DNA from: CBDCMJ01 sp965224325
GTDB lineage: Bacteria; Chloroflexota; Dehalococcoidia; Lucifugimonadales; UBA3495
Assembly: GCA_965224325.1 (NCBI GenBank)
Contig: CBDCYT010000012.1
Span: 310,001 to 374,000 of the forward strand
Direction of reading: 5' to 3'
Length of the DNA: 64,000 nt
Shown: positions 9,227 to 17,782 of the stretch, piece after piece
How the letters are laid out: every line of letters starts with the position of its first letter
Position numbering within the stretch: the first letter of the stretch is position 1
Program-made: the position numbers and the translations under genes
The notes under the pieces: model-generated
What the model was told of the DNA's origin: nothing
What the model saw: the letters and a program-made list of their open reading frames with translations, nothing else
Database searches by the model: none

Positions 9227-10525
9227 ATGATTGACACAGTTAGAATTAATATCAGCGCTGGGAACGGCGGTAATGGCTGCATGAGTTTCCTCCGCTTGAA
9301 ATTCAATCCCCGGGGCGGCCCGGATGGCGGCGATGGCGGTGCCGGAGGGAGTGCTTTCATTAGGGGTGACCCTTCGCTCAATACCCTCCTCCACCTTAAA
9401 TTTAATAGCACAATTTACGTCGAGTCCGGTGCTCACGGCAAAGGCAAAGATAAACGGGGCCGCGATGGCGAGGACTTAACCCTATCCGTGCCTGTGGGTA
9501 CCCAGGTGTTTCTGCATGCGCGGGATGGAGAGCGGACCCTGATTGTCGATGCCGTGGATACTTCCCCTCATCTCGTTGCCCAGGGTGGCCGGGGTGGCTG
9601 GGGCAACGCCCACTACGTGTCTTCCACCAACCGCGAGCCCGTGTTAGCCCAAAGAGGCGAACGTGGCCAGAAAGTCGTTCTTTTCCTAGAGTTGAAGCTC
9701 CTAGCTGACGTTGGGTTGTTGGCCCGGCCGAACGCAGGCAAGTCGACCTTACTCTCACGATGTTCGGCAGCGAAGCCGAAGGTAGCCGATTATCCCTTTA
9801 CCACTGTGGAGCCCATTCTCGGCGTGGTGTCGAGTCATGGGCGAGAGTTCGTAATGATGGAAGTGCCTGGTCTGCTGGAAGGAGCTCACCGCGGCGTGGG
9901 ATTGGGGCAGCAGTTCCTTCGTCATGCGGAAAGAGCCAAAATATACGTGCACGTGATCGACGGTCTGTCCGAAGACCCGGCGGGAGACCTGATGATGCTA
10001 AACCGGGAGTTGAGCCAGTTCAGCGATTCCCTTGCCGCAAAAAAGCAGATCATTGCAGTTAACAAACTTGATGTCACCGAAGTTCGAGAACGCAGAGAGG
10101 ATATCTCCAGGGAGCTGAGTGACGTCTGTCAGCAGGCAAAGAATGAATTGCCAAGTCAGCCGGATGAGCCGGTATTGTTTATGTCTGCGGCAACCGGCGA
10201 GGGCGTTCCCGAACTGTTGAGTAAGATTGCCGAATCTCTAGCCGCGCTGCCCCCGGCTGTTAGCGATACTGCGCCGGTGTATGCGGTGGCTAGTCCACGT
10301 CGCCCGGTAAGGGGTGAGGCGGTGTATAAGGACCGTGGCGCATTCGTGGTGGAGTCCGAGGAATTGGAGAGACTGGCGGCGCTGGCTGACCCCAAGGACC
10401 AGCGAGTGATAATACAACTCTGGCGAGAGATGACACGAAGAGGGTTAGCCCGGCGCTTGGTTGAAGAGGGTATTGAGCCCGGGGACACCATCCGAATTGG
10501 CGGTGTGGAGGTGGAGTGGTTCTAG
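9227..10525 (+). CDS. obgE: GTPase ObgE/CgtA
   Basis: A 432-residue, full-length Obg GTPase that binds the large ribosomal subunit and couples ribosome assembly to stress signalling. The glycine-rich Obg fold is at residues 1-160 (NISAGNGGNGCMSFLR, NPRGGPDGGDGGAGGS). The G domain has G1 ARPNAGKSTLL and G3-type VPGLLEGAHRGVGLG, with NKLD as G4 and MSAATGEG as G5. The C-terminal OCT domain is at about residues 345-432 and ends EVEWF. The ATG sits in an AT-rich stretch. The nadD-pyrE gene begins two bases after its stop, so the two are translationally linked. Confidence 0.97.
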   Translation: MIDTVRINISAGNGGNGCMSFLRLKFNPRGGPDGGDGGAGGSAFIRGDPSLNTLLHLKFNSTIYVESGAHGKGKDKRGRDGEDLTLSVPVGTQVFLHARDGERTLIVDAVDTSPHLVAQGGRGGWGNAHYVSSTNREPVLAQRGERGQKVVLFLELKLLADVGLLARPNAGKSTLLSRCSAAKPKVADYPFTTVEPILGVVSSHGREFVMMEVPGLLEGAHRGVGLGQQFLRHAERAKIYVHVIDGLSEDPAGDLMMLNRELSQFSDSLAAKKQIIAVNKLDVTEVRERREDISRELSDVCQQAKNELPSQPDEPVLFMSAATGEGVPELLSKIAESLAALPPAVSDTAPVYAVASPRRPVRGEAVYKDRGAFVVESEELERLAALADPKDQRVIIQLWREMTRRGLARRLVEEGIEPGDTIRIGGVEVEWF

Positions 10526-10526
10526 A

Positions 10527-11750
10527 ATGAGGACCGGTATTCTGGGGGGTACGTTCGATCCAGTGCATTATGGGCACTTGAGTGTAGCTGAAGAGGCTCG
10601 CCATCGCCTGCAGTTGGACCGGGTATTGTTTCTCCCAGCCGGCCGGCCATGGCTGAGAGATGGGCAAGCCCTCACCGCCGCAGACCATCGAGTGGAGATG
10701 GTCCGGTTGGCGGTGGCCTCCAATCCCCATTTCGAGGTGTGCGTCGACGAGATTGAGAGGCCAGGACCCACCTACACCATAGACACCCTCCGGAACCTTG
10801 AAGCTCGGTTGGGGCCCAAAAGCAGCCTGTACTTCATCCTGGGTTCGGATGCCATGGCCCAGTTCCACCGTTGGAAAGAGCCGGAGAGGCTGTTGGAGAT
10901 AGCCCGGTGGGTTGTTGTGAAGCGTCCTGGGTATCCGGACTTTGACGTCGCGGGGGTCGCCGGTAAATATCCCTCCGCGGCCCAGGCGGTCAATCTGCTG
11001 CCGGTGACGGCCATGGGTGTCAGTGGCACCGAAGTCAGAAGGCGGGCGGCTGCAGGGATTTCCCTCCGCTACCTAGTCCCCGATGCTGTCGCCGACTACA
11101 TAAGTCAGGAAGGGATATACGACGTCGGCTTCCAGGGAGAGGAAGACGGTCCTATTGCTGACGACGTGTCTGGTTCGTCTTGCCCTTGCGCTAGGCTCCT
11201 AGAGCTCGCTTTGGAGCGTGGCGCGCTCAAATACGGGCGATTTACTCTGAGCTCCGGCAGGCATAGCGATTATTACTTTGACGGAAGGCTCATCAGCCTT
11301 GATCCGGAGGGCATCCAACTTATCGCGCAGGCGATGCTGCCCCTGTTACGCCTTGCCGGGGTTGACGCAATAGGCGGACTTACTCTGGGGGCTGACCCCA
11401 TCGTAGCCGCCATTTCCTTGGCGAGTGGCCTTGAGGGGAATGGAATACCCGGATTCATAGTTCGCAAAGAAACTAAATCTCACGGTACGAGCCAAAGCAT
11501 AGAGGGGCCGTTGCCCGAGGGCGCACGAGTGGCCATAGTCGACGACGTTTGCACCAGCGGTGGGTCTCTGTTCCAGGCCATCGCGGCCGCCGAGTCGGCG
11601 GGCTGCACTGTGGTGAAAGTCGTGGCAATCCTGGACCGGATGGAAGGAGGATCCCAGGAATTGCGGCGAAGAGGCTACGACTTCGTGCCGTTGCTGGCGG
11701 CCAATGCGGAAGGAAAGATAGCGGTAGTGAGTCCGGACCTTGGCGGATGA
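10527..11750 (+). CDS. nadD-pyrE: Fusion of nicotinate-nucleotide adenylyltransferase (NadD) and orotate phosphoribosyltransferase (PyrE)
   Basis: One uninterrupted 407-residue frame carries two complete enzymes. Residues 1-200 are NadD: the nucleotidyltransferase motif GGTFDPVHYGHL with its H-x-G-H, and the closing G-V-S-G-T-E-V-R-R-R. NadD makes nicotinate adenine dinucleotide for NAD synthesis. Residues about 222-407 are orotate phosphoribosyltransferase: ALKYGRFTLSSGRHSDYYFD at the start and the PRPP-binding loop VAIVDDVCTSGGSL. PyrE makes orotidine monophosphate for pyrimidines. An acidic linker of about 20 residues joins them. ATG at 10527 follows the obgE stop by one base, so the start is coupled to obgE. 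Both halves keep their catalytic motifs, so a bifunctional protein is likely. Confidence 0.92.
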   Translation: MRTGILGGTFDPVHYGHLSVAEEARHRLQLDRVLFLPAGRPWLRDGQALTAADHRVEMVRLAVASNPHFEVCVDEIERPGPTYTIDTLRNLEARLGPKSSLYFILGSDAMAQFHRWKEPERLLEIARWVVVKRPGYPDFDVAGVAGKYPSAAQAVNLLPVTAMGVSGTEVRRRAAAGISLRYLVPDAVADYISQEGIYDVGFQGEEDGPIADDVSGSSCPCARLLELALERGALKYGRFTLSSGRHSDYYFDGRLISLDPEGIQLIAQAMLPLLRLAGVDAIGGLTLGADPIVAAISLASGLEGNGIPGFIVRKETKSHGTSQSIEGPLPEGARVAIVDDVCTSGGSLFQAIAAAESAGCTVVKVVAILDRMEGGSQELRRRGYDFVPLLAANAEGKIAVVSPDLGG

Positions 11751-11766
11751 GGCGGTACTCTTAGCT

Positions 11767-12852
11767 CTACTCTTGCCCGGGTCCAAACATCTGCGACAAC
11801 GCCTCGACACGAGCGGTTCCCGTCGCCGGCGGTTCTAGGTCTAGTTGGGCGCCTGCGATAGCTTGCCCTGGCCGCACGTAGGCGAGACCGATGAACGTTC
11901 CGGAGGCAGGATTCCTGGCCACGGAGGTGACTTTACCCACTGGCTTGCCAGCCTGGGTAAGGACCGCCCCCGGCGAAACAACGGCGTCAGGGCCGAATAG
12001 TACCTTCACCAAGTGTTTCTGGACCTTTTTATACGAGTCCAGCCTGGCTATGACTTCCTGCCCGATGTAGCACCCCTTGGTAAAGTCAATGGAGCCGATA
12101 AGCCCGGCTTCAAGAGGGTTGTACTCCTCACTCAGGTCATGCCCCTGGGCGGGAACCCCGCTGTTGATACGAGCTAGCTCGTAAGCCTCTTCCCCCATGG
12201 GCGTGGCCCCAGCCTCAATAACCCGTTCCCACAGCCCCTGGATTTCTTCGGCAGGGCAGATCAGGTAATAGCCCGGCAGGTCTGACATAGCGGAGCCGAC
12301 GATCCGGACCCGATAGCCCAGCAGGTCCGCTACCAGGGTATGATACGGCGGCAAGTCGCCTACTGATGCTCCGGCGGCTGTGCGCAGGAATGTCCGGCTG
12401 GCCGGTCCCCAGAGGGCCAACGCGCCGGAAGAAGCGGATATGTTCTCCACCGTGATGTCTTCCATGATGGTGTACTTATCTAGAAACTGGACCACCTGCT
12501 CTGACATGCCGGGGCTGGTCAGGAGCAAGTAGTGGTCGCCGGCGTGCGCCACAATGATCACGTCCAGGATGCGGCCCCGGTCGGTGGTTAGGATTGTGGT
12601 GGCGCCCTGGCTGGGTTCCAGCGCTATCACGCTGTTGGTGGACAACCGGTGGAGCAGGTCCAAGACGTCGCCGCCGGTCGCTGCCAGGAGACCCAGGTGG
12701 GATGCGTCGTAAACTCCGACGCCCGTGGTGGCGGCCTGGTACTCGGAGAGAACGTCGGCGTACGCCGCGGGCAACTCCCAGCCATAGCTTTCCACGAAAT
12801 TGCTGCCAGCGGCGGCTGTGGCGGAGTATAAGGTCGAGCGTTGCAATGCCAT
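11767..12852 (-). CDS. YgfZ/GcvT-like folate-binding protein
   Basis: A 361-residue protein of the aminomethyltransferase fold. The diagnostic YgfZ motif K-G-C-Y-I-G-Q-E is present near residue 244 within FTKGCYIGQEVIARLDS, which points to the Fe-S-cluster repair/assembly branch (YgfZ/IBA57) rather than a true glycine-cleavage T-protein. The C-terminal barrel (VTSVARNPASGTFIGLAYVR) is intact. ATG at 12852 is chosen over a TTG four codons upstream because GAGTTGGGG precedes it. It lies directly downstream of the A-type Fe-S carrier gene on the same strand, separated by a terminator hairpin, which agrees with a Fe-S role. Confidence 0.85.
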   Translation of the reverse strand: MALQRSTLYSATAAAGSNFVESYGWELPAAYADVLSEYQAATTGVGVYDASHLGLLAATGGDVLDLLHRLSTNSVIALEPSQGATTILTTDRGRILDVIIVAHAGDHYLLLTSPGMSEQVVQFLDKYTIMEDITVENISASSGALALWGPASRTFLRTAAGASVGDLPPYHTLVADLLGYRVRIVGSAMSDLPGYYLICPAEEIQGLWERVIEAGATPMGEEAYELARINSGVPAQGHDLSEEYNPLEAGLIGSIDFTKGCYIGQEVIARLDSYKKVQKHLVKVLFGPDAVVSPGAVLTQAGKPVGKVTSVARNPASGTFIGLAYVRPGQAIAGAQLDLEPPATGTARVEALSQMFGPGQE

Positions 12853-12881
12853 GGCGCACCCCAACTCAGGCTAAACTAAAA

Positions 12882-12913
12882 AGCGCCGCCTAACCTCTGC
12901 GCTAGGCGGCGCT
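12882..12913 (-). terminator. Rho-independent terminator after the Fe-S carrier gene
   Basis: A perfect 11-bp stem, AGCGCCGCCTA (12903-12913 read on the minus strand) with TAGGCGGCGCT (12882-12892), encloses a 10-base loop. On the minus strand it is followed by TTTTTAGTTTAG. It lies 23 bases past the Fe-S carrier gene stop and ahead of the YgfZ-like gene. Confidence 0.88.
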
Positions 12914-12935
12914 GATGCTCTAAAGGGCCGGTAGG

Positions 12936-13292
12936 TTAGACGCCGAAGGATGTCCCGCAGCCGCAAGTTTTCTTGGCGTTGGGGTTGGTAAACATGAATC
13001 CCTTGCCATTCAAGCCGTCGGAGAACTCCAATTCGGTACCCACTAGGTAGATGTAACTTTTTTTGTCTACCATGACCTTGACGCCGTGCTGCTGCACTAT
13101 CCTGTCGGTCTCCAGCTCTTTGTCCGTTATGCTTAAGTCGTAAGTAAGCCCGGAGCAGCCCCCGCCCTTTACTGCTACCCGGACGCCCACTGACTCATTC
13201 ATTCCGTCTTTGGCGGCAAAATATCGTATTTTTTCCGCGGCCTTCTCGCTGATACTCACCACCAACTCAGTTCCGTTTTGCGTGATTGGCAT
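12936..13292 (-). CDS. A-type iron-sulfur carrier protein (IscA/ErpA/HesB family)
   Basis: A 118-residue protein that accepts Fe-S clusters and hands them to apo-enzymes. The three cluster-ligand cysteines of the family are present: one in KGGGCSGLTYDL (near residue 45) and two in the C-terminal KTCGCGTSFGV. ATG at 13292 is preferred over an upstream start at 13373 because GGAGGGGG lies just before it and family homology begins here. A strong terminator closes the transcript. Confidence 0.95.
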   Translation of the reverse strand: MPITQNGTELVVSISEKAAEKIRYFAAKDGMNESVGVRVAVKGGGCSGLTYDLSITDKELETDRIVQQHGVKVMVDKKSYIYLVGTELEFSDGLNGKGFMFTNPNAKKTCGCGTSFGV

Positions 13293-13438
13293 AGCCCCCT
13301 CCGAGAGACACAGACACAGTTCCGTTACACTAAGTATACTTCGTATTCTAGGGACGGCCGCGCCGTAAGTCAAGAACAGGGAAGTTCTGGAATTCCCACA
13401 ACAGGGGCTATGTGATGACGAGGCCGATTCAGCCGTGG

Positions 13439-14491
13439 TTAGCCGGTGGCGACTGACGCCAGTGTTTCTAAGTCCACGTTTTGTTGCAGCAAATAAAGAA
13501 AGCGCTGGATTTTGTCCCAGTCGCAGGCGGTGGCCGAGTCGAGCAGGCCGCCCAGGGCCTCCGCTGTGTCCATAGTATTCCCGTCAACCAGGATCATTGG
13601 AACGCCGCGCTGGAGGGCCTCAGCCCTGGCATATTCCGCGGGTTCTTGCCCTCCGGTTAGCACAAGGCAACGGACGCCGGAGCTTAAGCTGGCCATTTGG
13701 ATATCGGGCCGGGTTGCTCCGGTGACTACGGCTTGGTTCGGGTACCGCCCAAAGTGAGTGGGTCCGGCGTCCATGATATTACCCCCGAGCAAGAACCGTT
13801 CTATCCGAGCGCCGCTGTTTTCCGGCTCTTGGACCCACCGCCCGTTCAAGTGGTGCGCGATCTGCGCGATGGACACTCCAAGCATGGTGCGGTCTTCCGC
13901 CACTGAGCCGAGGAACGGCAGGCCCTGGGCCAGTAGCTGCTCAGCTACTTCGGAGTTCACTTGGCCGGTCCGGTATGCGGTCACCCCGTTGATGATTATC
14001 CCGGCCAATCTCGCACCAAATGGCCGGCAGGCTTGACCAATTGCGTCTGGACTCAAGTTTTTGGCGTACTTAAATAAAAGCACTACCCTGGAATCTAGTG
14101 ACTCAGCGAGTTGAAGGGGGAATGGTGATGATTCTCCGTGGGACGTGGCGAGATCCGGGCTTTCCAGGAGCACTGAGTCCACCTGGCCGCTTAACTGCGT
14201 TAACCCGGACCGGACCTCTTCCAGCAGGGACTCCTGCAGCGTTGCAACCTCGCCCGACCCGTTACCGGCGCGGGGAGGCAGCAAGCAAGTAGCCGGCGGC
14301 ACCGGGGAACCCGCATCGGTTAGAGAGTGGTCAGAGAAAAACGTCGCGTCGGGGTCTTCTTCGCCGACCGGAGAGATAGGCTTATAGTAAACCCCTTTTT
14401 TGCCTGCCGCGGCGAGGCTTAGCACAAGGGCCCCGGCTAAAGAGGTCTTGCCTGAGCCGGGGCGGTCTGCTGCGATTTGCAAGACTGCCAA
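13439..14491 (-). CDS. P-loop NTPase with DRTGG domain (phosphotransacetylase N-domain/BioD-like)
   Basis: A 350-residue protein. The N-terminus MAVLQIAADRPGSGKTSLAG holds a BioD/CobQ-like P-loop, followed by GVYYKPISPVGEEDPD as in dethiobiotin-synthetase-like domains. Residues about 230-330 resemble the DRTGG domain (FGRYPNQAVVTGATRPDIQM, CLVLTGG). The same two-domain arrangement occurs at the N-terminus of large phosphotransacetylases, where it is regulatory; here it stands alone without the catalytic PTA domain. The function is not established. The gene is monocistronic by spacing. Confidence 0.75.
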   Translation of the reverse strand: MAVLQIAADRPGSGKTSLAGALVLSLAAAGKKGVYYKPISPVGEEDPDATFFSDHSLTDAGSPVPPATCLLPPRAGNGSGEVATLQESLLEEVRSGLTQLSGQVDSVLLESPDLATSHGESSPFPLQLAESLDSRVVLLFKYAKNLSPDAIGQACRPFGARLAGIIINGVTAYRTGQVNSEVAEQLLAQGLPFLGSVAEDRTMLGVSIAQIAHHLNGRWVQEPENSGARIERFLLGGNIMDAGPTHFGRYPNQAVVTGATRPDIQMASLSSGVRCLVLTGGQEPAEYARAEALQRGVPMILVDGNTMDTAEALGGLLDSATACDWDKIQRFLYLLQQNVDLETLASVATG

Positions 14492-14592
14492 TGGAACCCC
14501 CTGCGTCCCTTTCCGGCGGCAATTTTATCATACGGACGGGCGGACGGGCGGATGCGGCCAAACTGTTTGACCCCGAGCGCAGGACCCTGCCC

Positions 14593-15330
14593 CTAGTCCA
14601 CCACGTCCTTTTCCCCGGTGTGGGCCGGATCAAACCCGGCAGGGAAGATCGTTGTGCTATCGTATTTGGCCAGCAGCATGTCGGAACGGTGCAGGCTGGT
14701 CCTATCGAACACGGCCCCTCGCAAGTCTGCCGCCACGAACATTGAGTCACGGACCATGGCCAACGTGAAGTCGGCGCCAACCATAAAAGCCCGGCTTAAG
14801 TCTGCCCCGTTCATGTTGGAAGACTGAAACCTCGTTCCAGCCAGCGTGGCGTTGCGGAAGTCGGCCTCGATCATCGTTGCTTGGCTCAGGTCGGCATTGG
14901 TAAGATCGGCGTTCAGCAGAGAGGCCCTCACCAGCCGGGACCACCGCAGGTTGGCGCCGGTAAGGTTACAGTTCTTGAGATCGGCCCAGAAGAGATTCAC
15001 GTTGACCAAAGTAGCGCCGGAAAGGTTGGCGCCGGAGAGGCTGGAGTGACCTAAGTCGGCCTCGCTCAAGTCAGCCCTCGTCAGATCGGCTCCGGCCAAG
15101 TTGGACCGAGAGAGACGGGCTCCGGACAGGTTAGCCCCGCGAAGTCGAGCGCCGCGAATCCCGGCTCCTTGCAGGTCCACTCCGGACAGACAGGCTCCTT
15201 CCAACTCTAGGGCCGTCTGCGGGTGCTCCTCCCGCCACTGGGCAAAGGCCGCCGGACCGGAGCGGGCGACGAGCAGGTGCTCCACGTTGGCCAAAGTCTT
15301 TACTCCAGGAGATCGGACTTGCTCCTGCAT
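14593..15330 (-). CDS. Pentapeptide-repeat protein
   Basis: A 245-residue protein made mostly of A(D/N)LXX repeats from about residue 50 to 225, such as GANLSGARLSRSNLAGADLT and SEADLGHSSLSGANLSGATL. This predicts a right-handed quadrilateral beta-helix. The short N-terminal part has VKTLANVEHLLVARSG, and the C-terminus ends in a non-repeat tail. Some family members mimic DNA and protect gyrase, but most have no known role; nothing here decides. The start may be ATG at 15330 or GTG at 15366. It lies 75 bases downstream of the selenoprotein gene on the same strand. Confidence 0.85.
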   Translation of the reverse strand: MQEQVRSPGVKTLANVEHLLVARSGPAAFAQWREEHPQTALELEGACLSGVDLQGAGIRGARLRGANLSGARLSRSNLAGADLTRADLSEADLGHSSLSGANLSGATLVNVNLFWADLKNCNLTGANLRWSRLVRASLLNADLTNADLSQATMIEADFRNATLAGTRFQSSNMNGADLSRAFMVGADFTLAMVRDSMFVAADLRGAVFDRTSLHRSDMLLAKYDSTTIFPAGFDPAHTGEKDVVD

Positions 15331-15405
15331 AAAATATGCAGCCCCAGGCGTCGCGCCGGGCTGCACATTTTACTTTCGCCGGCTGGCTAAGAATGCGGCA
15401 ACGGC

Positions 15406-15702
15406 TTAATTAGCTGTCAGGGCTTCCTCGATCTCGAAAATTTTCTCCGCGATGGTCATCTTCAACTCGTTGACCTTCGACAGGTCTGGAAAGCCGCCGT
15501 CTTCTTTACGGTCGAAGATTTTCTCTCCGTCCAGGTAGACTTCCAGGCGTCCCCGATGGTTGGGGGTGAGCTTAAGAGCTATATCGCCGGGAGCATCTGA
15601 GCGCCAAAACTCGTTCGCCAGCCACGTGGCGACGGGGAAATATCCTCAAGACGAACAGTAAATGATCTCGACTTCTACTTTTCCGAACTCTGCGCCGGGC
15701 AT
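15406..15702 (-). CDS. SelW/Rdx-family selenoprotein with in-frame UGA (CxxU)
   Basis: Read on the minus strand from ATG at 15702 to TAA at 15406-15408, the frame gives 98 residues with one in-frame TGA at codon 19 (15646-15648). The residues around it are I-Y-C-S-S-(UGA)-G-Y-F-P-V-A-T-W-L, which places the UGA exactly at the second position of the CxxC/CxxU redox motif of the Rdx family (SelW, SelT, SelH). The rest fits the family: GRLEVYLDGEKIFDRKEDGG followed by FPDL is the conserved C-terminal strand-turn. GGGAGAG precedes the ATG by six bases. A SECIS-like hairpin follows the UGA. Rdx proteins are small thioredoxin-fold thiol oxidoreductases. A Cys-to-stop mutation is the alternative, but the frame is otherwise clean. 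Confidence 0.88.
15612..15634 (-). promoter_or_regulatory. Candidate bacterial SECIS element
   Basis: On the minus strand, 11 bases after the UGA, CGTCGCCA pairs with TGGCG-A-ACG (one bulged A) around the 6-base loop CGTGGC. This is an 8-bp stem, with the apical loop starting 19 bases after the UGA and a G as its second loop base. Both agree with the known bacterial SECIS pattern (stem-loop shortly after UGA, G among the first two loop bases), to which SelB binds to insert selenocysteine. Confidence 0.75.
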
Positions 15703-15783
15703 AACTCTCCCTGAATAGCCAATTCCGAATGTATTTATACTAGTTAAACTTGGGGCCGAATGCAATCAAGCCCAACCCCGCCT

Positions 15784-16206
15784 CTAAGGGATGATGGCGG
15801 CGCCGGTGCCGATGGCAGTGTGGTCTTGATCTTGGTTTTCGCAATATACGTCGACGGTGATCAGGGTGCCTGTCTCAGTTGGTTCTTGGCTCCGGACGGC
15901 TCCCCGCACGGTGATGGTGTCGCCGTCTTTGACCGGGCGCAAAAACTTGAGATTGACAGTCCCGGTGTGATTGAAAACGTCGGGGCCGAAAAACCGGCGT
16001 AGGCTTTCCGCGACGAATGCCACCGACATTCGGCCCGAAGCCAAGGTGTGGTTGTAACCTAGCCGTTGCCGGGCAATCTCCGGGCTGTTGTGAATATTCT
16101 TCCGGTCCAGAATCCCACACGCCTCGAACCGGTTTATGCTCTCTTGAGTAATTTCTTTAGACACAGATGGGATTTGCTGATTCAGCTCTAGCTTTGAGAT
16201 TGCCAT
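15784..16206 (-). CDS. MaoC-like hydratase, C-terminal-type hot-dog protein
   Basis: A 140-residue single hot-dog protein. The hydratase-2 type motif is seen as NHTLASGRMSVAFVAESLRR, with Asn-His in place of the usual Asp/His pair in this subgroup, then KFLRPVKDGDTITVRGAV. It overlaps the upstream MaoC-N gene by 19 bases and almost certainly forms a heteromer with it, reproducing in two chains the fused protein encoded at 1982. The likely reaction is hydration or dehydration of an acyl-CoA thioester; the substrate is unknown. ATG at 16206 is preceded by GAGGTTGGAAAG. Confidence 0.8.
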   Translation of the reverse strand: MAISKLELNQQIPSVSKEITQESINRFEACGILDRKNIHNSPEIARQRLGYNHTLASGRMSVAFVAESLRRFFGPDVFNHTGTVNLKFLRPVKDGDTITVRGAVRSQEPTETGTLITVDVYCENQDQDHTAIGTGAAIIP

Positions 16207-16613
16207 TTCTTTCCAACCTCGTCGGGTTTTTTCATTTGGTAGGTCCGCAGCTTTTCCAGCAGCCGCCCGTCTTCGTCAACGGCCGTAGCCTCGATGACCA
16301 TGTATGGTTTGTCCCGCCGCAAGTACTTGTTGGCCACCCGTCCCGTAACCCGGATGGTCTTCCCGGGTATAGGCGGGTTGAAGAACTCTACCTCGTTGCC
16401 GGCGTTCACTCCTCCGGTATCGTCCTCATACACCATGGCGAAAGCGGTGGCGTCGTGCTTGACCGCTAAGGTAGGAAATGGCGCCTCCGGGTCGTCCACC
16501 GCACGGCGGAAATTCTCCACCATTTCTTCAGTCAGCACGTATTCGTAAGACCCCAGTTCCTCACCGATGACCACTTTGTCGTACTCGAATCGCCGTAAGG
16601 GTTCACTACTCAT
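16188..16613 (-). CDS. MaoC-like N-terminal (FAS1-type dehydratase) hot-dog protein
   Basis: A 141-residue single hot-dog protein. It starts with FEYDKVVIGEELGSYEYVLT, typical of N-terminal MaoC halves, followed by HDATAFAMVYEDDTGG and NPPIPGKTIRVTGRVANKY. The end overlaps the next gene (15784-16206) by 19 bases, so the two are translated together. The family works as paired half-domains, so this gene supplies the structural or substrate-cavity half. The transcript begins in the 177-base gap shared with the divergent gene at 16791. Confidence 0.8.
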   Translation of the reverse strand: MSSEPLRRFEYDKVVIGEELGSYEYVLTEEMVENFRRAVDDPEAPFPTLAVKHDATAFAMVYEDDTGGVNAGNEVEFFNPPIPGKTIRVTGRVANKYLRRDKPYMVIEATAVDEDGRLLEKLRTYQMKKPDEVGKKWQSQS

Positions 16614-16790
16614 GGGTTGCCTTCCCGTATACAGTATGTGACCAGCCGACCTTACACGTCATCCTATACGTAGGGGCTGCCGCGGGCAAGGGACTGGAGA
16701 GTCCACATCAGACGAGGTCGGTCTGGCCTCCGCAGGAAGGATATCCTATAATGGGGTCGTTAGCCCACCCCATAGCTGGATAATGATGGT

Positions 16791-17576
16791 ATGGACCTAA
16801 TTTTTGAGAGGGGTGACCCGCAGCATCCCAAGGGGCATGCGCTTCTTTACTTTCGGGTTAGCACCGAGCCCGACAAAGTGTACGCCACCTACGTAGTGAC
16901 GCTGCCGGTCAAGTCTGACCTCACCAAATACGTGCCGCCCTTCTTGGCTTCACATTTAGGCAATATGCCGCTTAGTGATTTCTCGGCCTTCGCCATGCCG
17001 CCGGTGCCGGAGCCCGTGGAGAGCTACGAGGCCCTGGAGAGGTTGAGCCGGTCGCGGGATGACGATCTTGTCTCCGGGACCAGCATGTTCTCCTTCGACC
17101 TTCCGAGGATGATGGAAGCGGTCACAGATGCCGTACAGAGCTATACCGAACTCTATGCCCAGTACACCGGCGGTATCTCCACTATCGAGGCTAGCGGGGC
17201 GGCCGAACTGGAGACCGCGGGCCGGCGAGAGCCCGACGACCAGTCTTTAGACGTGAATGAGGTCCTATTTGGCCTGATGAGCGAAAAGGATAAATTGGGC
17301 GAGCTGTCCCGCCTTCTGGGGAAGCTGCGGTTCGCGGTGGAAGGGCAGGACGGACGTGAGGTTGACGAAGCGGTTGCGGAGATTAACGCCCTCGGCCGCC
17401 ACTTGCCGGACAATTTCCAAGTGCCAAGCCTCTTGGCCGTGGCCAGGGACGCTTCGCAGCGGGGTTCCCAGTTAGCCCAGCTTTACCTGGACCGCTGCTT
17501 TCGCCTGTCCGATGGAGACTTTAGGAGCGCGGAAGCCCTTGACGCCCAAATTCGGTCTCTGACCGGCGAAGCTTAG
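16791..17576 (+). CDS. Hypothetical protein upstream of recF
   Basis: A 261-residue soluble protein that I do not recognise. There is no signal peptide or membrane segment. The N-terminal part (MDLIFERGDPQHPKGHALLY, then KVYATYVVTLPVKSDLTKYV) looks like a folded domain. Residues about 95-140 are helical, and residues about 150-225 form an acidic helical region with GLMSEKDKLGELSRLLGKLR. The ATG has no strong ribosome site. It precedes recF on the same strand with a gap of about 200 bases. Confidence 0.65.
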   Translation: MDLIFERGDPQHPKGHALLYFRVSTEPDKVYATYVVTLPVKSDLTKYVPPFLASHLGNMPLSDFSAFAMPPVPEPVESYEALERLSRSRDDDLVSGTSMFSFDLPRMMEAVTDAVQSYTELYAQYTGGISTIEASGAAELETAGRREPDDQSLDVNEVLFGLMSEKDKLGELSRLLGKLRFAVEGQDGREVDEAVAEINALGRHLPDNFQVPSLLAVARDASQRGSQLAQLYLDRCFRLSDGDFRSAEALDAQIRSLTGEA

Positions 17577-17782
17577 CATCGCCCCGGATTAGGTTAGGGC
17601 CGTCCGAGCCGGATCTTTGCGGCAGTCCGGCAGTGGACAATCTCCGTGTAAAGCAGGTTTGATGACAGCGTCGGCCTCCCGGGGTCGATTGTCATTTTCT
17701 CCATACTGTTAGAATAAGCTTCCCAGACAGCCCAAGCACCCCAAGCACCGAGGGTAAGTCCAGCCTCGGAGGGACGTAGTCG

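Noticed and set aside
15646..15648. UGA as an ordinary stop making a pseudogene
   Set aside because: It lies exactly at the Sec position of the family motif, with a SECIS-like hairpin and an otherwise clean frame.
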